From Ricinus communis (lineage: Eukaryota; Streptophyta; Magnoliopsida; Malpighiales; Euphorbiaceae), in assembly GCF_019578655.1 (NCBI RefSeq), contig NC_063260.1, positions 12,650,501-12,714,500 on the forward strand: DNA of 64,000 nucleotides, in the 5' to 3' direction. Below the pieces are notes generated by a model that was not told the origin of the DNA, made no database searches, and worked only from the letters and a program-made list of their open reading frames with translations. The stretch's first letter is position 1, and each line of letters begins with the position of its first letter. Below are positions 44,747-55,327 of this stretch, one piece after another. The translations under genes and the position numbers were made by a program.

Positions 44747-47700
44747 TTAATTAGACTTTTTGCCAGTGACAATAAGAGATATCTGGAGGCCCCTGCTGAA
44801 TGCCTGATTAAATAGGATCCTTGTTTGCATTAACTGGAATCCAGGCAACCATGACAGAAATGCAACAGGAACCATCACAATAATTCCAAACAGCATATCA
44901 TATAGCCGAGCCAATGAGACCACAGTATCCCACACAATACTGGACTGCAGAAAAGGTTTAAGTACCTGAGCAATGCATATGAGGCCCCAGCCTGTGGGAA
45001 TAAATGCCAAAAGGCTGCTGATAAGATCAACATAATTTAAACGAGTCAACTGCAGTAATAGAACTATCACAAGTATTGTAAGCGAAATGACTATAAGCTG
45101 CGCTAGCCTATACTTGATATGCTCCTTTGCAGCAAATTTATCCCGAGCATATGCTATGCTGACATAGATTCCAACAGCCGCAACCATGTATATCCATGAT
45201 AAAAGGTACACACCTATACTGGTGTTTCCATTAGTAATATGCAGATGATATACAACTCCATACTGGAAGAAGAAGAAACGAAGATCTAGTATTATCTCTA
45301 ATAATTTTCCCCAGAGACCTGTTGTTCTCAGATGGTCTTGCTCCTCATACCACCATGTTTCCCAGCTTTGATCTGCTTTTGCCAGCACTCCCCTATACCA
45401 TATCCAGTTCATAAAATCCTCGAAGTCATATACAGTCTTTAACCAATCGAAGCCAGAAGGGTTGAACACAAATGGGGACATGATCCATGAAACCACAAGG
45501 AACCAGCATGAGATTGTCATGATTATGTAAACAAAAGTACTAGCAGCCAAAGCACTATTGACAGCATATACTGTTAGAATGACTCCAAGCTCAATTGCCT
45601 TCACAAAATGGCTTCGAGCAAATAGTCTATAGTTCTCAGCAAAGCTTTTATGCTGCACCACAAAACCACGTCCAGTGGCTCTGTATTTGGCACCTCCATG
45701 AAGGATAGTCCGACCAAAATAATGATTGCGAGTTCCCATAGAGAATGTGTAAAAAAGCGAAGCTAGCTGCAACTGCATTGTCAAAAAGTCCCAAATAGCA
45801 GGAAGAAAGCCATGCTCAAGAGAGTTTTCCACAACCATTGGGAGGGCAGTAAAGAGGCCTAGCTGGATAATGAACTGCTGATTCAGAATTGTGCCAAAAG
45901 CCTTACTGCTACTACTGGACATATAACCCTCAACACCACTGAGGGCAAGATAAAGGCGGCCCCACAGAAAAGCATAAACACTTAGTACCAGAACCATTGT
46001 GTTGAAGTAGTACCCCACAGTTGTGTAGTAAAATGAGAGCATACGAAAGAAATCCAATTTGTGGCCCAACCGGTATACATCCCTGCTCAGAACCTGCTCA
46101 CCATTGCCACTTGCAACCTTTGCCTCAAACATTGCAACCTGATTCAATCCAACATCCCTTCCCTTACCAACCTGGATATATTCATGGTGTGTCACATTGC
46201 CACCTCGAAGTGTGCAATTGAATCCGGCAAATATATCCTCGCTGATATTGATCACTCTAGAAGCCTTGCTGATTCCACCTCTAGGAAAGAACCAGAACCT
46301 ATCAAACACATCTGGATGCCCATAGTGCATTCGTACCTTCAAAGGGTTAGCAAGAACACGCTGACCAAGTGTCACAAAACTTGTTTCCTGAGCAGACATG
46401 AACCAAGCAAGTGAGGAAACTGAACCTGTGAAGATATTCTCACGAACACCTAATATGGTTGGTCTCCTAATGCCGTAATAGGTCTTAAATTCCTCCAGCA
46501 AATTCCGCATCTTGAGTGCCTCCTCAAAATAATTGTCCTGGTTCATGTCAATGGTCTGGACTGCATCACCACGAGTAAAGATTATGGCATGGTTCTGATT
46601 TTCAGGTTTGCCCTCTCCAAGCTTCAATGGACCAGGCAGCCTTATCCGATAGATCTCTACTTCCCTCTGCAACTGCTGATCATACTTTACAAGAACTGAG
46701 TAATACTCAACTTCATTCCTCCCCAAGTGAACTTCATCAACATATGCAACTCGAAGGGCCTCGTAGTTTTTCAGCAAATATAAAACCTCCTCAGCACGAG
46801 CATCTCCCTTTGCCTTGTGCTGCCCATACACTTGGCAAGACAGCACATAAGTAAATTTCATTAAAGCACTTCCATGCTCAGGCCCTTTAAACAAAAGACT
46901 TACACTACTATTTGCTCTGTCAAGTTTACTTGAAGACAGTGGCTTGACTGAGTTTAAACCATCCAAACTGCGGTATTGCCTCGATGAGTGATGAGAAGCG
47001 AGTTCTTGTGTTCCCCTCCTTATGTCCATCTCGGAAGCAGAATCCAGATAGGAAAGCATCTTAAGAGCCCTATAGTAATACATCATTCCCCTCACAGTGC
47101 GGGCTAATGTCTGACCTCTGTAAGAAGCCCAAAGTCGAAGATCCCTTGACTTTTTCTCCCATATATCTTCATCATCTTCAATTCCCTCTCGGCGCATCCT
47201 CTCTATGAAGTTATTCCACTCATCTTCATAGATCTTCTGCAGATAAAAAATGGTAGATATGCCATCTTCATTTGGCCGCCGAAGCATTTCTTTAGGAAAA
47301 CACACTTCTTCTTCATAATAAGGGGTCAAAACACTAAAAGCCATCATTTTCTCAACATTAGGAGCATGAGGCATGTTCATGAAGAGCGAATTGCTAAAAA
47401 AGGCAATACGCCGTCTTGCCTCAATATTCTTTGGGACATTATGCATGGAATCTCTGGAGGTAAGAATTGTTTGCAAACGCCGTAAATTCCTGTTGAAGAA
47501 CTCATTTTCGGTATCTGGAATCTCAATAGCATTCTCAAAGAGTAACCCTTCATTGGTGGCTGGATTATGGGGGGCTAGACCTTTCTGCCTCAATTGTTCT
47601 ACAGTCTTCTTTCCCTTTGGAAATTCTCGAACACAAAGCTCATACAAAGCCTGCAATATATTCACTGCCTTGTTAAGATCCTTATTTTGTTCCATCAGAA

Positions 47701-50068
47701 ACTCAACAAGTGATATTAACTTGGAACGGATTCGTTCTAGTGTTTTCATGTGGTAAGCCTCAGTGAACTTCTCAAACTGAATGCTGTTGTCTATCTCATC
47801 AAAAAATTTCTCAATAATGGAATGTTCTTCGGTTCCATATCTGACAACTGTAAGAAGTAAATGCTTGATGCTATCATAGGCTTCAATTACAGCACACCGC
47901 CTATACTCACTTTTGCTTACTTTTAACCAAATCCACCTATCAGGTGCATCTGCCAGTTCTTGAGCCTGATTGAGGGCAAGCAGTAGCTCATTACATAGTA
48001 ACACACATGGCCAGCGAATTACCCTGATGTTCCAACAATTAGGTGGCAATTCTAAGAGCTCAAGTTCTTGATCGCTGATTATATCTTCTTCCCGGAAAGT
48101 TGTGATGATCTCATTCCATATCAAAGCAAATCTGGTGGCCTCAACTTGGCTTGATTCAATCTTTTTGTAAAGCTGGCCAAGCCCATATCTTAGTTTCAAT
48201 CTGTGGATTGCGTCACGTAGCTTCTTCACCAGTGTCATCTTAGGACTCAGCAACTGTTCTTCTGGCATGAGATTAAACTGCAAAGCACTGGCAAAGAACT
48301 GAAATCTAAGCCGAAGCTGATCAATGTTTCTAATTTCACCCAAGTGTGAGAATAGTCCAATCATTGCACCAACAAAGGAAGAGAAAATAGAATAAAAGAT
48401 TTGTAAATCCATAAAATATATTAAAACAACAGGCATCCAGATCAAAATAACTCCAATTCTGTTGCTGCCACCGAAAAATGGATGCCAATTGTAAGGGACA
48501 TTCCCAAGATCCAAAAGAGCCCTTGTTGGGGCAACCAGTGGCCTGATTTGAAGGAAATAACTGAATATAAACTTTGAAGCCAGAACAATAACCCAAAACA
48601 ATGTATACTTGACATTATTGATGAGCCCTTCCCTCAGTCCACGCCCGACAAAAATCCGCTTATGAAACCACCATGTCAATACATACAAAATACTCCAATC
48701 CAACTCCTCAAGTGCATTTCTGATCCAAGGAAGTGCAAAAAGGACCAAAGCCAGCAACTCGGGAATAACATACACAAAGACAGCCTCAAGAAATGTTACA
48801 ATTCTATCATTTGCCTCGGTAGACCAAAACTGAGCAGAATTCTTTGCACTCCAAATCCTCGCATAAAACACCCCAAACACAACAGTCCATGTTAAAGCAA
48901 CCAGACACTTTAACACCATCCTCAATCCTAGCAACTTGGTGTCCCTCGAAACCAAGCTGTATTGAGTCCCTGCATCAAGAATAGATTGCAGAAACCTAAG
49001 CCCAGCCCAAGTGATAAAACAAGTCAACAACTCAACCTGCACATCACGGTTCTCCAATGCTTGCCATGGATAACGAGTACCTGCCCAAGCAACAATAACA
49101 CTAGCCTGCAGATACAAAATAAGCAAAACCCATAGCTTATCAAAACTCCTAAACACATTCCAAAACGACCTCTGCTCCACAAACCCAGTCTTGCCAACTC
49201 TCTTACTTTTCTCAACCGTAGAGAAGTAATTTCTTCCAAAATTAATAGGCCAACCAAGCTTCCTAAAACACCTCCTACTCCAGAAAAACTCATTCAAATC
49301 ATCATAGTTCCTCCAAGCAGAATGTGGCTTGGTCCCATTATTACTACTATCAACTTCATCCTTAACAGTTTGATAAAAAGGCATAACAATACACTTCAAA
49401 AAAGCACAATCACCAAAAACTGAAGGCATGAATGCCCTACCAGTACTAGGATCGGTCCATTCATCAAGAACTTTATTTAATTCCATCGCCATAAAATGAT
49501 AAATATAACATAAACACTCAGGCATAAACCTAAGATTCGCAGATTCTCCCCATATTAAAAGATATAAAGCAACATATAGCAGCTGGCGCCTTTGCTCATT
49601 ACTATTATTACTACGCTTGGCAAGTACAACTTCGGATTTTCTACCAAGGTAAGAGCACCAAGAAGTGTAGTTACCGAGTAACTTAGTCCTGAAACGACGG
49701 AGCACTTTTGGGTCGAGTGCGTCCGGTATTGATGGAGGTGGCTGCAGCCGCATTTGTGAGTTGGCTAAGTGAAGCACTAAATGCTCCCTCTGGTTCCTAA
49801 CATTGTCTCTTTGAAACCCGAAGAGCAGTCCCACCCAGTCCATCAAGTCCATGTGTGGGTCCCATGTCACAAAAGGCGGCCTCGGTAAGTTACTCACGTC
49901 CCGTAAGGCGGCTGCTGCTGCTCTCACCTCCGGGTACCGGAGCGAAGGGTGGTCGGATAACAGGTCGTGGATTGGGATTATGTTGTAAATATCTGGCATT
50001 GGCGGTGGTGGCGCGTGTGCACCATTTCGAGCGCGTGGAGGGACTACTGGTCCTGGTCTTAGACTCAT
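44747..50068 (-). CDS. GSL1: Callose synthase, GSL1/CALS11 type (1773 aa)
   Basis: A plasma-membrane 1,3-beta-glucan synthase that polymerises UDP-glucose into callose. GSL1 acts with GSL5 in pollen development in Arabidopsis. The whole 1773-residue protein is one open frame. Few or no introns is typical of the GSL1/GSL5 branch; other plant callose synthases have about 40-50 exons. The N-terminus (YNIIPIHDLLSDHPSLRYPE), the FKS1 domain 1 region near 164-190 (LIWGESANLRFMPEC), the cytosolic catalytic region from about 885 (ARRRIAFFSNSLFMNMPHAP) to about 1310, and the C-terminal helices all follow the family. Groups of membrane helices sit at about 295-620 and 1330-1760. The ending GLQISLIVTGKKSN favours GSL1 over GSL5. 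The start MSLRPGPV is the first Met before the conserved region. A good donor (gag|gtattt) lies 13 bases past the stop, so a 3' UTR intron is possible. Confidence 0.95.
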   Translation of the reverse strand: MSLRPGPVVPPRARNGAHAPPPPMPDIYNIIPIHDLLSDHPSLRYPEVRAAAAALRDVSNLPRPPFVTWDPHMDLMDWVGLLFGFQRDNVRNQREHLVLHLANSQMRLQPPPSIPDALDPKVLRRFRTKLLGNYTSWCSYLGRKSEVVLAKRSNNSNEQRRQLLYVALYLLIWGESANLRFMPECLCYIYHFMAMELNKVLDEWTDPSTGRAFMPSVFGDCAFLKCIVMPFYQTVKDEVDSSNNGTKPHSAWRNYDDLNEFFWSRRCFRKLGWPINFGRNYFSTVEKSKRVGKTGFVEQRSFWNVFRSFDKLWVLLILYLQASVIVAWAGTRYPWQALENRDVQVELLTCFITWAGLRFLQSILDAGTQYSLVSRDTKLLGLRMVLKCLVALTWTVVFGVFYARIWSAKNSAQFWSTEANDRIVTFLEAVFVYVIPELLALVLFALPWIRNALEELDWSILYVLTWWFHKRIFVGRGLREGLINNVKYTLFWVIVLASKFIFSYFLQIRPLVAPTRALLDLGNVPYNWHPFFGGSNRIGVILIWMPVVLIYFMDLQIFYSIFSSFVGAMIGLFSHLGEIRNIDQLRLRFQFFASALQFNLMPEEQLLSPKMTLVKKLRDAIHRLKLRYGLGQLYKKIESSQVEATRFALIWNEIITTFREEDIISDQELELLELPPNCWNIRVIRWPCVLLCNELLLALNQAQELADAPDRWIWLKVSKSEYRRCAVIEAYDSIKHLLLTVVRYGTEEHSIIEKFFDEIDNSIQFEKFTEAYHMKTLERIRSKLISLVEFLMEQNKDLNKAVNILQALYELCVREFPKGKKTVEQLRQKGLAPHNPATNEGLLFENAIEIPDTENEFFNRNLRRLQTILTSRDSMHNVPKNIEARRRIAFFSNSLFMNMPHAPNVEKMMAFSVLTPYYEEEVCFPKEMLRRPNEDGISTIFYLQKIYEDEWNNFIERMRREGIEDDEDIWEKKSRDLRLWASYRGQTLARTVRGMMYYYRALKMLSYLDSASEMDIRRGTQELASHHSSRQYRSLDGLNSVKPLSSSKLDRANSSVSLLFKGPEHGSALMKFTYVLSCQVYGQHKAKGDARAEEVLYLLKNYEALRVAYVDEVHLGRNEVEYYSVLVKYDQQLQREVEIYRIRLPGPLKLGEGKPENQNHAIIFTRGDAVQTIDMNQDNYFEEALKMRNLLEEFKTYYGIRRPTILGVRENIFTGSVSSLAWFMSAQETSFVTLGQRVLANPLKVRMHYGHPDVFDRFWFFPRGGISKASRVINISEDIFAGFNCTLRGGNVTHHEYIQVGKGRDVGLNQVAMFEAKVASGNGEQVLSRDVYRLGHKLDFFRMLSFYYTTVGYYFNTMVLVLSVYAFLWGRLYLALSGVEGYMSSSSSKAFGTILNQQFIIQLGLFTALPMVVENSLEHGFLPAIWDFLTMQLQLASLFYTFSMGTRNHYFGRTILHGGAKYRATGRGFVVQHKSFAENYRLFARSHFVKAIELGVILTVYAVNSALAASTFVYIIMTISCWFLVVSWIMSPFVFNPSGFDWLKTVYDFEDFMNWIWYRGVLAKADQSWETWWYEEQDHLRTTGLWGKLLEIILDLRFFFFQYGVVYHLHITNGNTSIGVYLLSWIYMVAAVGIYVSIAYARDKFAAKEHIKYRLAQLIVISLTILVIVLLLQLTRLNYVDLISSLLAFIPTGWGLICIAQVLKPFLQSSIVWDTVVSLARLYDMLFGIIVMVPVAFLSWLPGFQLMQTRILFNQAFSRGLQISLIVTGKKSN

Positions 50069-52203
50069 GGTTGTTGTTTCGGCTTTATTTTCACTCTCAA
50101 GATGTTTTTGTTGCTGTTTTCATTTCAGTTCGTCTTCGGGCTCTGTTTTGGTATCACTAAGGTTTTCGTGAAGAAGAAAAAGGTCAAAAGGAAGAGGCGA
50201 CTTTGAAGTGATCTTTAAGGACAGTAAAAGAGCATTAAACCAAAGCTAACACACTGTGATAATAGCAACAGATCAGTTTTTCCTCCGGATAATACTTTTG
50301 ATTTTTTAAAAGTGGGAAGTACAGAGGTTTTTCTTTTTCTGTTTTGTTTTCTTTTAGCATGCAACGAAATGGTGGGAACTTTGACCACGCGCGACTGAAG
50401 GAGTGAGGAACACCGAGTAATAAGTGGGATGGGGTGAGCCCCACGATACTCAAAATATCAATTATATCTTGAAGAAAAATTCTATGTAGAAACAGAAAAG
50501 ACGCAACATTACGTTACGTTACAATGATGCATTGAATATGCTCCACCAAAACGGCGCTGTTTTGTCTATCCTACTGTCGATATCTATAAATTATAGACGT
50601 TAAGAATGTCTGAAAGTGCTACAGTTTTGTGGGGGTAACGCAACCGCAATTAACAAATGCTACGGGTATATGAAAAACGAGGTTTGTTTTTAAGCAAGTG
50701 GGTAGCAACCGCGATTCTCTTTTTTAAGTTGTTATGGGCATAATGGCTTTCTTCTGAAAGTGCTTAAATGACCCGCTGATGAGGTAATAATGATCGCATT
50801 GAATAAACAGAAGAGATTCTCTGTCTGGTTGTATTTTTCTGTAAGGGATGACTAATTTTAAAATTGAGATTAACTAGTTAGGATCATGTGATCTAGCTGC
50901 ACTATTTGAACGTCTGCTGCTAACAATGGCAGACAACCGCACATTTCTATGTTTGTCATTATTTAGCAGTAGACAATTAATACTGGTTTTTTTTGTCAAA
51001 AAAAAAAAATTAATATTAACCTGTCTAGTATTTTGTAAGATTCAAAGACTGACATTGCATTTTGCATATTAGCCCTTCTCTCTCTCTCTCTCTCTCTCTC
51101 GTATTATGTACTATACTTTTCTTTTGAACAACGTGCGAAAACTGAAGCATATACCAGTGACATTTTCTAACTTACCAAGTTCAATAACTGAGCATAAGTT
51201 GCCAATCTGTGATACATTCCACAATTGAAATAATTTAATGAACAATTTGGTATCCTATCATTTTATGGTAGGATTGCACTTTTGAAGCATATGAATCTTG
51301 AATAGGAACCCCAAGTCAAGTAATCTTGCTCGAGTGAGAGGTTTAGGATTTTGATGTGCTAACTGATGCAGCAACGAGGATACTCTGAATAAGTTATAGT
51401 TGAGAGATTGAAGACAAAATTAAAACAAAAGGCATCTATTGGTTGTCGAAAGCTCAAAAAAAGATTGTCTGCTGGACTAACAAGTATCACTCTATGTAGC
51501 GACATTTTGTTTTTTGCGGATCTGGAAATCCTAGCTGGGTTTCATATGTAGTACTAGTTCAGGAAGGAGCTAATACTAATGTTTCTCTAGATATTTTAAG
51601 TTTCTTACTAGAGTTGAAACTTGTGCCGCCCTGCCATCACAGGTGCCCAGAATCAATGGATGTCCAGCAACAATTAGGTTAACTGGAAGGCACTCGTAAA
51701 AGAGGCATCATCCCTGTTCCAAAACTTACCTCCCGAAATGAGATTAGAACTCATCATGGCTAATCTCTTCCAATCACATGACAGTGTAACCTCCCTCATC
51801 TGCCCTTTGGATCAAAATCTCTAATATCACCTCGGGGGACACAGTTCCCACTGCCAGATCGTCTCATTATGTAACAGCCGGCCCCATCCATCTCTTCCAT
51901 CACCAGCACAAAGGCTGCCAATGATGTTGCTTACGTATTATCAAGTTCAATTCCAGAACAACTTTTTGTATGCTTCACTCAGAAGAATTTCGTCTTATCA
52001 TCTAAATCAAGGATAGTACGAATATTAAAGTATAAGAAGCCAACCATTCTGCGTTAAATGTCAGTACGTTCCTATATTTATCAATATGAAAATTGATGGA
52101 GCACCAAAGTAATTGTCTCAGAAGGTGATGTAGAATAGTTCTGGTTATTCTCATCGGTCAAGACTCGAGATACTGTGGAATGCTATGTGCCAAAAGGCAT
52201 CCA
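50069..52203. other. GSL1 upstream region and PPR 3' flank
   Basis: The first 400 bases are GC-richer and should hold the GSL1 5' UTR and promoter. A (CT)n run lies at 51076-51100. No additional gene is supported. Confidence 0.55.
51076..51100. repeat. (CT)n microsatellite
   Basis: About 12 CT units, uninterrupted. Confidence 0.9.
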
Positions 52204-53961
52204 TCACCAGAAATCTAGACAAGAACATGAGCCGTCCTTGAAATGGTGGAAACGAATCTTATCCCGAACAATAATTTCTCTATTAGCAATAATTGAAATG
52301 TACTTAATTGCCCAATGACAGTCCTCACACGTCCTAAGGTTCTTTACAATCCTGATAGGAGTTTCATGGTTGGTTTTCAATAGCCCAAATGCTATTGCCA
52401 GCTTTTCACTGTGATACCTAAGTGCAAATTCTCTTTCTTCCTCTTCCAGTTCATGCATCACTGCCTCAGGTGTTGCTGCATAACCTGCTTCTCTGCATCG
52501 CAACATCAGTTCATCCAAATATCGATAGATTTCATTCGTCTCCGGATGGGACTTGTCACCCATACTAAACAAATAAGTTCTGTGAGCAACTTCTATGGTG
52601 CTATAGCCGACTTGCTTCTTTACACGTTTTCGGATCATATTGCTTCTAACCATCTCCACTTGGTCCATTCTACCTGCCAAAGCATATATATTTGAAAGCA
52701 TCACATAGTGACCTGGATTTTCTGGTTCAATGGCTAACAGATGCTCAGCAACTTGTATGCCAAGATCAAAATTCTTATGCATCTTGCAAGCACCAAGCAT
52801 AGCCGTCCAGATAGCTGCTGCCGGCTCTTTAGGAAGTTCTTCATTAATGAATTTATATGCTTCATCAAGAAGTCCAGCACGCCCAAGCATATCCACGAAG
52901 CAAACATGATGCTCCACACCTGGCTTTAAGTGATACTCTTCTCTCATGCTCACAAACACCTGCCAACCTTCTTTAACTATTCCTGCATGAGCACATGCAG
53001 ATAAAACAGCTACAAATGTAACGCTATTAGGACATGGTCCTCTCCTTTTCATTTCATCAAACAACTGCACAGCTTGTCGACCATGACCATTTGTTCCATA
53101 TCCAGAAATCATTGCTGTCCAAGTAACAACATTCTTTTCTTTCATTGAATCAAAAACTTCTCTTGCTTTCGTCACAGTCCCACATCTTGTATACATGTTA
53201 ATCAACGAAGTTCCAAGCACCACATTCAGATCCAAACCATGCCCAATAGTATACTTATGCACCCAACACCCCATACTAAGTGCACCCAACTGAGCACAAG
53301 CTGATAACACAATAACAAAAGTAGCAGAATCCGGTTCAAAACCCTCTTCCCTCATTTTCTTAAACAGCCGAATAGCCTCTCTTCCAAAGCCATTTTGCTC
53401 ATATCCTGAAATAATCGAGTTCCACGACACAACACTTCTTTCACGCATTTTATCAAACACCTTCCTTGCGTTACCCAAATCACCAGACTTCGCATAACAA
53501 GCCACTAAAGCCGCCTGGACATAAACATCCAAGCCAAACCCATTAACCAAAACATGTCCATGAACAACTTTACCGAGTTTCAAAGAAGATAAATCAGCAC
53601 ACGATTTTACAATAGACGTGAAAGTATAAGCTGATGGTGAAATGTCAGAAAGAAGCATGCAATTATAGAAGAACAGTGAATAAATGGAGAATTTATGAAA
53701 TTTAGATGTGGATTTAATGAGGGTGTTGAATAAGAAGGAATCTGGATTTGCAACAGAGAGAAAGATTTGGCGCGTGTAGATAATGGAGCCTGCAGCGCAA
53801 GCTAGATTGAGAAGCTTGGTGAGAAGGGATCTGCTGTGACCAGAGCCCGAGACGATAACGTAAGCGTGAACTTGCTGGAGAGGTTTGAGACGCGGTCCTG
53901 CTTGAAGAAGGAAGTGGTAGGCTGGGGAATGTGGCAGTTGACAGAATTGTTTGGTTTCCAT
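52204..53961 (-). CDS. DYW-type PPR protein, At2g33760-like (585 aa)
   Basis: A pentatricopeptide repeat protein of the PLS class with E, E+ and DYW domains. Such proteins bind organelle RNA and most convert specific C to U. It is intronless, as usual for the family. PPR tracts recur from about residue 35 to 430, with typical phrases such as VVSWNSIISGYEQNGFGREA and VVTWTAMISGYGTNGHGRQA. The E region follows (EPENPGHYVMLSNIYALAGR). The DYW domain fills the last 100 residues and keeps the deaminase-like HSEK motif (517-520), the CEDCH zinc ligands (545-549) and the HHFKDGSCSC end. The terminal tripeptide is DFW rather than DYW, a tolerated variant. It is closest by recall to At2g33760, whose target is unknown to me. 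The N-terminus is not a clear transit peptide. In Arabidopsis the gene neighbours PHO2. Confidence 0.93.
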   Translation of the reverse strand: METKQFCQLPHSPAYHFLLQAGPRLKPLQQVHAYVIVSGSGHSRSLLTKLLNLACAAGSIIYTRQIFLSVANPDSFLFNTLIKSTSKFHKFSIYSLFFYNCMLLSDISPSAYTFTSIVKSCADLSSLKLGKVVHGHVLVNGFGLDVYVQAALVACYAKSGDLGNARKVFDKMRERSVVSWNSIISGYEQNGFGREAIRLFKKMREEGFEPDSATFVIVLSACAQLGALSMGCWVHKYTIGHGLDLNVVLGTSLINMYTRCGTVTKAREVFDSMKEKNVVTWTAMISGYGTNGHGRQAVQLFDEMKRRGPCPNSVTFVAVLSACAHAGIVKEGWQVFVSMREEYHLKPGVEHHVCFVDMLGRAGLLDEAYKFINEELPKEPAAAIWTAMLGACKMHKNFDLGIQVAEHLLAIEPENPGHYVMLSNIYALAGRMDQVEMVRSNMIRKRVKKQVGYSTIEVAHRTYLFSMGDKSHPETNEIYRYLDELMLRCREAGYAATPEAVMHELEEEEREFALRYHSEKLAIAFGLLKTNHETPIRIVKNLRTCEDCHWAIKYISIIANREIIVRDKIRFHHFKDGSCSCLDFW

Positions 53962-54538
53962 GAAAGATTTGCCATGAAAGCCTAAAGCAAATGAAAGTTC
54001 GATGAGCTAGCTTGCTGTTAAATTTTGGCGGAAAGTTTAAACGCAGCGTTTTTGTTTTCACACTGAAAAATGATTTTTATTCTTTTTTTTTTTTTGTTTT
54101 AAGAAAACGAAATAATGTATGTGTTAGGCGAGTCTGGATTTATTTACTTTTTAGTCATATATATTCCATTACTGGGTATTTAATTATCATATAGGTAAAG
54201 TGGCCAATTAAATACCCAAAAGAAAGGCAATTAAATTCATTTATATTTTAACAGTAAAGATAAAACATTGAGTCTTAGCATATGGATGTCAAGTATCTAT
54301 GCCACATTATGGAAAATGCTTTAATTTATTATTATTCTCTTGTTTTTGCAAAATTTGCTGCAGCATCTTTTATTTGGAATAACACTTACAATATTTGTAA
54401 ACACATAGAAACTCCAATACCTATCAACCTTTTCTCTTCCTTTTTTTCAAAAAATTTGTTCTATAGAAAAAGGAAAAAAAAAAAAAGATTGAATATGTAC
54501 AAAAAGAGGTGGAAAAATAAACTGAAATTTCAAAGCAT
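53962..54538. other. PPR gene upstream spacer
   Basis: Mostly AT-rich DNA between the PPR start codon and the tRNA gene, including the likely PPR promoter. I see no gene in it. Confidence 0.5.
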
Positions 54539-54621
54539 TGCAGGCTGTGGGGTTCGAACCCACGCGTACTAATGTACAGAAGATCTTAAGTCTTCCCCCT
54601 TAACCTCTCGGGCAAACCTGC
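54539..54621 (-). tRNA. tRNA-Leu (anticodon UAA)
   Basis: Reading the minus strand, the acceptor arms gcaggtt and agcctgc pair over seven bases with discriminator A. The D stem is ccc/ggg with gagaggttaa between. The anticodon stem gaaga/tcttc holds the loop cttaaga, giving anticodon TAA. A long variable arm pairs gtac/gtac around atta, as in class II tRNAs, and the T arm is gtggg-ttcgaac-cccac. No CCA is encoded and no intron is present, and all stems are intact. Confidence 0.95.
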
Positions 54622-55327
54622 TTGACGATTATTACTTCCAAATATAATCTCTTGGTCGTATAATCTGTTTATTATAAACAAGATTAATACGTTTAATATA
54701 CACTATAGAATTGAGTCACATTCCATACTGCCCGACTTGAAAATAATTTTCTTCCTTGCATCACTATTCAACCGAAGGCCCCCAAAAGCACTTCCATGTT
54801 GCGTGATTTGTATCTGGCATTTGTCCTTAGGCATTTTTGCTGAAAACTTGGTTCGGAAAACTTACCCAAGTTTCCAGTCCACACACAAGAAAAGTGCATG
54901 CAGAGGAGTGCTAATGAATAAAACGAATACAAACATACAAGACGCATTTTCTATGTCTGACTCTGTTTTATTACCATTAGATGAGAGAGGCACATTCCAT
55001 TTTATGGTGAGAGTAACAAAGTGAAGCAAAGTAATAAGAAAATAAAGCTAATCATGTTCAAGAAAGGTATTCGGCAAAAGCAATATGTTACAGAAAATGT
55101 AGAATATACTTCAGCTAAAGGGTTTACAATGTGTAATTCCTTTTTCAGCTGGAAGCTATGCATGATATATATCAGACCTCAGTTATTCAACTACTTAATC
55201 CGAATTCGCAACTCTGAGGTTGGAAATGTAATGCTTCCAACTGCCGGCTCATCATTACTCCATGCTTTGCCCTGTTGCTGTTTCTGATATATGTCCTATT
55301 CATCAGAATTGGCTTATTCCTCACCAT
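54622..55327. other. Spacer and 3' UTR of the CA1P-like gene
   Basis: The part nearest 55327 is presumably the 3' UTR of the minus-strand phosphatase gene. I searched the minus strand here for a second phosphatase domain and found none. Confidence 0.5.

Noticed and set aside
46021..46854. Several plus-strand frames of 66-127 codons across the callose synthase region
   Set aside because: They are antisense shadows of the GSL1 coding sequence.
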